Assembly (NCBI GenBank): GCA_038232935.1 | Contig: JBBSMX010000027.1 | Coordinates: 1 to 35,613 of the forward strand | Reading direction: 5' to 3' | Length of the DNA: 35,613 nt | Source of the DNA: JBBSMX01 sp038232935 | GTDB taxonomy: Bacteria; Bacteroidota; Rhodothermia; Rhodothermales; JANQRZ01 | Shown here: in pieces, positions 33,100 through 35,613 of the stretch | Layout: every line of letters starts with the position of its first letter | Position numbering within the stretch: position 1 is the stretch's first letter | Translations under genes and position numbers: made by a program | The notes under the pieces: model-generated | Databases searched by the model: none | Told to the model about the DNA's origin: nothing | Seen by the model: only the letters and a program-made list of their open reading frames with translations

Positions 33100-35556
33100 T
33101 CACTCGTAACGGAGGGATTGGACGGGATCGGCCGTGGCGGCGCGGAGGGCCTGCGTGCTCACGGTCAGCAACGCGACGGCGAGCGCGAGCACACCGGCCA
33201 GCAGGAAGACGCCCACGCCGAGGTCGGTGTGGTAAGCGAAGCCGGCCAGCCAGTCCCGCATAGCGAGGTACGCGAGCGGCACCGCGACCACGAACGCGAT
33301 GCCGACGAGCTGGAGGAAGTCCTTCGAGAGGAGGGCGACCAGGCTCGGCACGCTGGCGCCGAGCACCTTCCGCACACCGACCTCCTTCGTCCGTTGCTCG
33401 GCCGTGAACGCTGCCAGCCCTAGCAGGCCCATGCAGCCGATCAGGATCGCAAGCCCAGAGAAGGCCAGGAACATTCGGCCCAGACGTTGCTCGGCCTCAT
33501 ACTGCGCCCCGAGGCGCTCGTCCAGAAACGTGTACTCGAAGGGCGTGTCGGGAGCGAACGCCTCCCATTCGGCCTTCAGGAGCCGAAGACTGCGATCCAG
33601 CTCCGTCCCCGAGACGCGCACCACCACGTACGAGTCCGAGATGTCGTACGACTGCGAGGCGTTGTGGAACAGCGCGAACGGTGTGACCGGCGCGTGGAGT
33701 GTCGCGAAGTTGAAGTCCTTCACTACGCCGATGACCTCGTACTCCGCGTTGTCCCCACCGGGATACGTGATGGCCCGGCCAACGGGGTTCTCCCAGCCGA
33801 AGGCCCGCACGGCGGCCTCGTTCACGATCACACCGGCGGCGTCCGCCGCGTAATCCCTGGAGAACCCTCGTCCCTGGACGAGCTCGATGTCGAGGGTGGA
33901 GAGGAAGTCCTCATCGGTCATGTACGAGATGAGCGCGCGTTGCGCATCGCCCCGCCCCTCCGCCGTGTAGGAGTCCTCGAACCCGCCGTCGGGAGGGACG
34001 CCGGTGGAGAGGGAGGCGGCGAGGATATCGGGGCGCTCCTTCAGCCGCTCCTTGAACGCTTCGGCCTGACCGTGCAGGCGGTCGTTCTCGTTCGAGATCA
34101 CCACCACCCCGTCTCGGTCGAAGCCGAGATCGGCCGTGCGGAGGAACGTCATCTGCTGCCGGACCACGAGCGTGCAGGCGATCAGCCCGATCGTCGTCAC
34201 GAACTGGAACACCACCAGCCCGTGGCGCAGGTGCCGACTCTTTCCTCCCGGCCGGAACGCGCCTCGGAGTGCCTGGATGGGCTGGAACGACGACAGGTAG
34301 AACCCCGGATAGCTCCCGGCGAGCAGGCCGACGAGCACGGTGATGCCTGCCAGCGCCACCGGCAGCCACGCCGGCTGGAACAGGTCGAACCGGAGCGCCT
34401 TCCCCGAGACCTGATTGAATGGCCCGATGCACACGGCCACCAGCCCGAGGGCGAGGGGGAGGGCGAGGGCGCTGAACACGAGCGACTCCACCAGGAATCG
34501 GCCGGCGAGCGTCGACCGGTTGGAGCCGAGCGCCTTTCGTATCCCGACCTCCCGAGCCCGCGTGGTAGCCTGCGCCGTCGCCAAGTTCGTGAAGTTGATG
34601 CAGGCGATGAGCAGGATGAAGGCGGCGACGGTCGAGAACAGGAGCACGTACACGCGATTCCCGACCAGCCCCACGCGGTTGCCGATGGCGGCCGAGCCGA
34701 GGTAGACGTCCCCCATAGGCTGGAGCACGAAGGCGAAGTGGCCGCCCGACGCGACGAGCTCGTCGTAGGAGAAGCCGACGCGCTCGAACGCGGGGGACCC
34801 GTACTCCCGCACGACGGCGGTCACCTTGGTCTGCACCGCCGGAAGCGACGCGCCCGCCCGCAGCTTTACGTAGGTGGCCACTTGCATCCAGACCCAGCTC
34901 CAGTCGAAGTGCGCGACCTCGGGGTGCGACGCCATCGACGTCAGCATATCGAACTGGATGTGGGAGTTGGACGGCTCCTGCATGATCCCCGTCACCCGGA
35001 AGGCGGGGTCGTACGGGTGACGGCCGAAGACGAGCTTCGCCTCCCCGAGGGTGAGCACTTGGCCGAGCGCAGGCGCGTCGCCGAAGTACTTCCGGGCGGC
35101 CGTCTCCGTCAGGACTACACTGTTCGGCATCGCCAGGGCGGTCCGGGGGTCGCCGACGAGCAGCTTGAAGCTGAAGAAGCCGAAGAAGTTGGAGTCGGCC
35201 GCGACGATGTGGCGCTCGTCGAAGAACGCCTCTCCGTGGCGCACCACGGTGTGGGAGACGGGGTAGAGCCGCGTCGCGGCGGTGACCTCCGGGATCTCCT
35301 GGGCGAACCGCGCGGCCAGTGGCGGCGGCGTTCCCGGCCCGACGCCCGCGTTGCCGTTCCAGTCGAAATCCCAGTTCACCCGGTAGGTGACGGCGGCATC
35401 CCGCTGGAAACGGTCGTAGCCCGTCTCGTCGCGCACCCACAGCGCGATGAGGAGGCAGCAGGCGATCCCGAGGGCGAGGCCGGCGATGTTGATGAACGAG
35501 AAGGCCTTCCGTTTGGCGAGGTTCCGGAAGGCGATTTTGAGGTAGTTCGTCAGCAT
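33100..35556 (-). CDS. Permease P12: pseudo-dimeric MacB/FtsX-type ABC permease
   Basis: 818 aa, the longest member, start MLTNYLKIAFRNLAKRKA. TM1 reads GLALGIACCLLIALW; domain 1 begins DETGYDRFQRDAAVTYRV and is rich in aromatics (FDWSWVWMQVATYVKL). Coupling motif 1 is TRAREVGIRKALGSN, with Ser-Asn in place of the common Gly-Ala end; motif 2 is QRTKEVGVRKVLGAS. TM6 reads LIGCMGLLGL. Domain 2 has GVVKDFNFATL. The tail is DPVQSLRYE. Only 5 bp separate its start from the P13 stop, and 7 bp its stop from P11, so it is inside an operon. Confidence 0.95.
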   Translation of the reverse strand: MLTNYLKIAFRNLAKRKAFSFINIAGLALGIACCLLIALWVRDETGYDRFQRDAAVTYRVNWDFDWNGNAGVGPGTPPPLAARFAQEIPEVTAATRLYPVSHTVVRHGEAFFDERHIVAADSNFFGFFSFKLLVGDPRTALAMPNSVVLTETAARKYFGDAPALGQVLTLGEAKLVFGRHPYDPAFRVTGIMQEPSNSHIQFDMLTSMASHPEVAHFDWSWVWMQVATYVKLRAGASLPAVQTKVTAVVREYGSPAFERVGFSYDELVASGGHFAFVLQPMGDVYLGSAAIGNRVGLVGNRVYVLLFSTVAAFILLIACINFTNLATAQATTRAREVGIRKALGSNRSTLAGRFLVESLVFSALALPLALGLVAVCIGPFNQVSGKALRFDLFQPAWLPVALAGITVLVGLLAGSYPGFYLSSFQPIQALRGAFRPGGKSRHLRHGLVVFQFVTTIGLIACTLVVRQQMTFLRTADLGFDRDGVVVISNENDRLHGQAEAFKERLKERPDILAASLSTGVPPDGGFEDSYTAEGRGDAQRALISYMTDEDFLSTLDIELVQGRGFSRDYAADAAGVIVNEAAVRAFGWENPVGRAITYPGGDNAEYEVIGVVKDFNFATLHAPVTPFALFHNASQSYDISDSYVVVRVSGTELDRSLRLLKAEWEAFAPDTPFEYTFLDERLGAQYEAEQRLGRMFLAFSGLAILIGCMGLLGLAAFTAEQRTKEVGVRKVLGASVPSLVALLSKDFLQLVGIAFVVAVPLAYLAMRDWLAGFAYHTDLGVGVFLLAGVLALAVALLTVSTQALRAATADPVQSLRYE

Positions 35557-35561
35557 GGGCG

Positions 35562-35613
35562 TTATTCGTAGCGGAGGGCTTCCGTCGGGTTCTTCCGCGC
35601 CGCGCGAAGGGCC
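35562..35613 (-). CDS. Permease P13: C-terminal fragment, continues beyond right edge
   Basis: The last 16 codons and TAA stop of another array member. The readable C-terminus is ALRAARKNPTEALRYE, matching the family tail (ALRAATxDPVKALRYE) with NPTE replacing DPVK. Too short to say more, but it shows that the tandem array extends past this window. Confidence 0.85.
   Translation of the reverse strand, partial: ALRAARKNPTEALRYE

Overview
The window is GC-rich and bacterial. It contains a T9SS-type C-terminal sorting domain, pseudo-dimeric MacB/FtsX-like permeases of about 800 residues, start codons without obvious Shine-Dalgarno sequences, and putative promoters of the Bacteroidota type. Together these point to a GC-rich member of the Bacteroidota/Rhodothermota (a Rhodothermia- or Rubricoccus-like lineage). 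The taxonomic call is inference. No rRNA, tRNA, CRISPR array, transposase or prophage gene was seen.

Layout. Bases 1-1649 (minus) hold the 5' part of a secreted protein with a signal peptide, a bacterial Ig-like region and thrombospondin type 3 calcium repeats. It runs off the left edge and carries one frameshift. Bases 1650-2048 are a non-coding divergent region with a good promoter candidate and several dyads. Bases 2049-3032 (plus) encode a YheT-family alpha/beta hydrolase. Bases 3056-4579 (minus) encode a seven-bladed FG-GAP propeller with a T9SS sorting tail. From 4709 to the right edge everything is on the minus strand and is one system. Read in the direction of transcription (right to left) it is the tail of a permease (P13), then permeases P12 to P1 in tandem, then a 94-aa protein of unknown function, then a single MacB/LolD-like ATPase.

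All twelve full-length permeases (787-818 aa, two of them frameshifted) share one plan: TM1, periplasmic domain 1, three TMs carrying a first coupling motif (KEVGVRKAIGA type), then TM5, periplasmic domain 2, three TMs with a second coupling motif (KEIGVRKVLGAS type), and a C-terminal DPVKxLRYE tail. Each polypeptide therefore looks like both halves of a MacB-type dimer fused. The ATP-facing loops are nearly invariant while the periplasmic domains diverge strongly. The simplest model is that many alternative permeases share one ATPase. No MacA-like adaptor or TolC-like channel is present here.

The array is not one uniform operon. Most genes are 5-42 bp apart, but four gaps are larger (132-225 bp). 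Three of these (before P3, P5 and P9) share a module: 21-bp-period palindromic repeats next to the upstream stop codon, then a conserved TTG/TTTG - 21-22 nt - (TA)TNNNCTTG promoter-like block, then a short leader ending at the ATG. The fourth (before P10) holds an AT-rich palindrome instead. The module, a 63-bp stretch identical between P4 and P7, and the strongly conserved gene junctions suggest an array that grows and reshuffles by duplication and gene conversion. Three genes (the left-edge gene, P6 and P8) are each disrupted by an apparent one-base loss compatible with a short G/C run. This may reflect sequencing error and should be checked before calling them pseudogenes.
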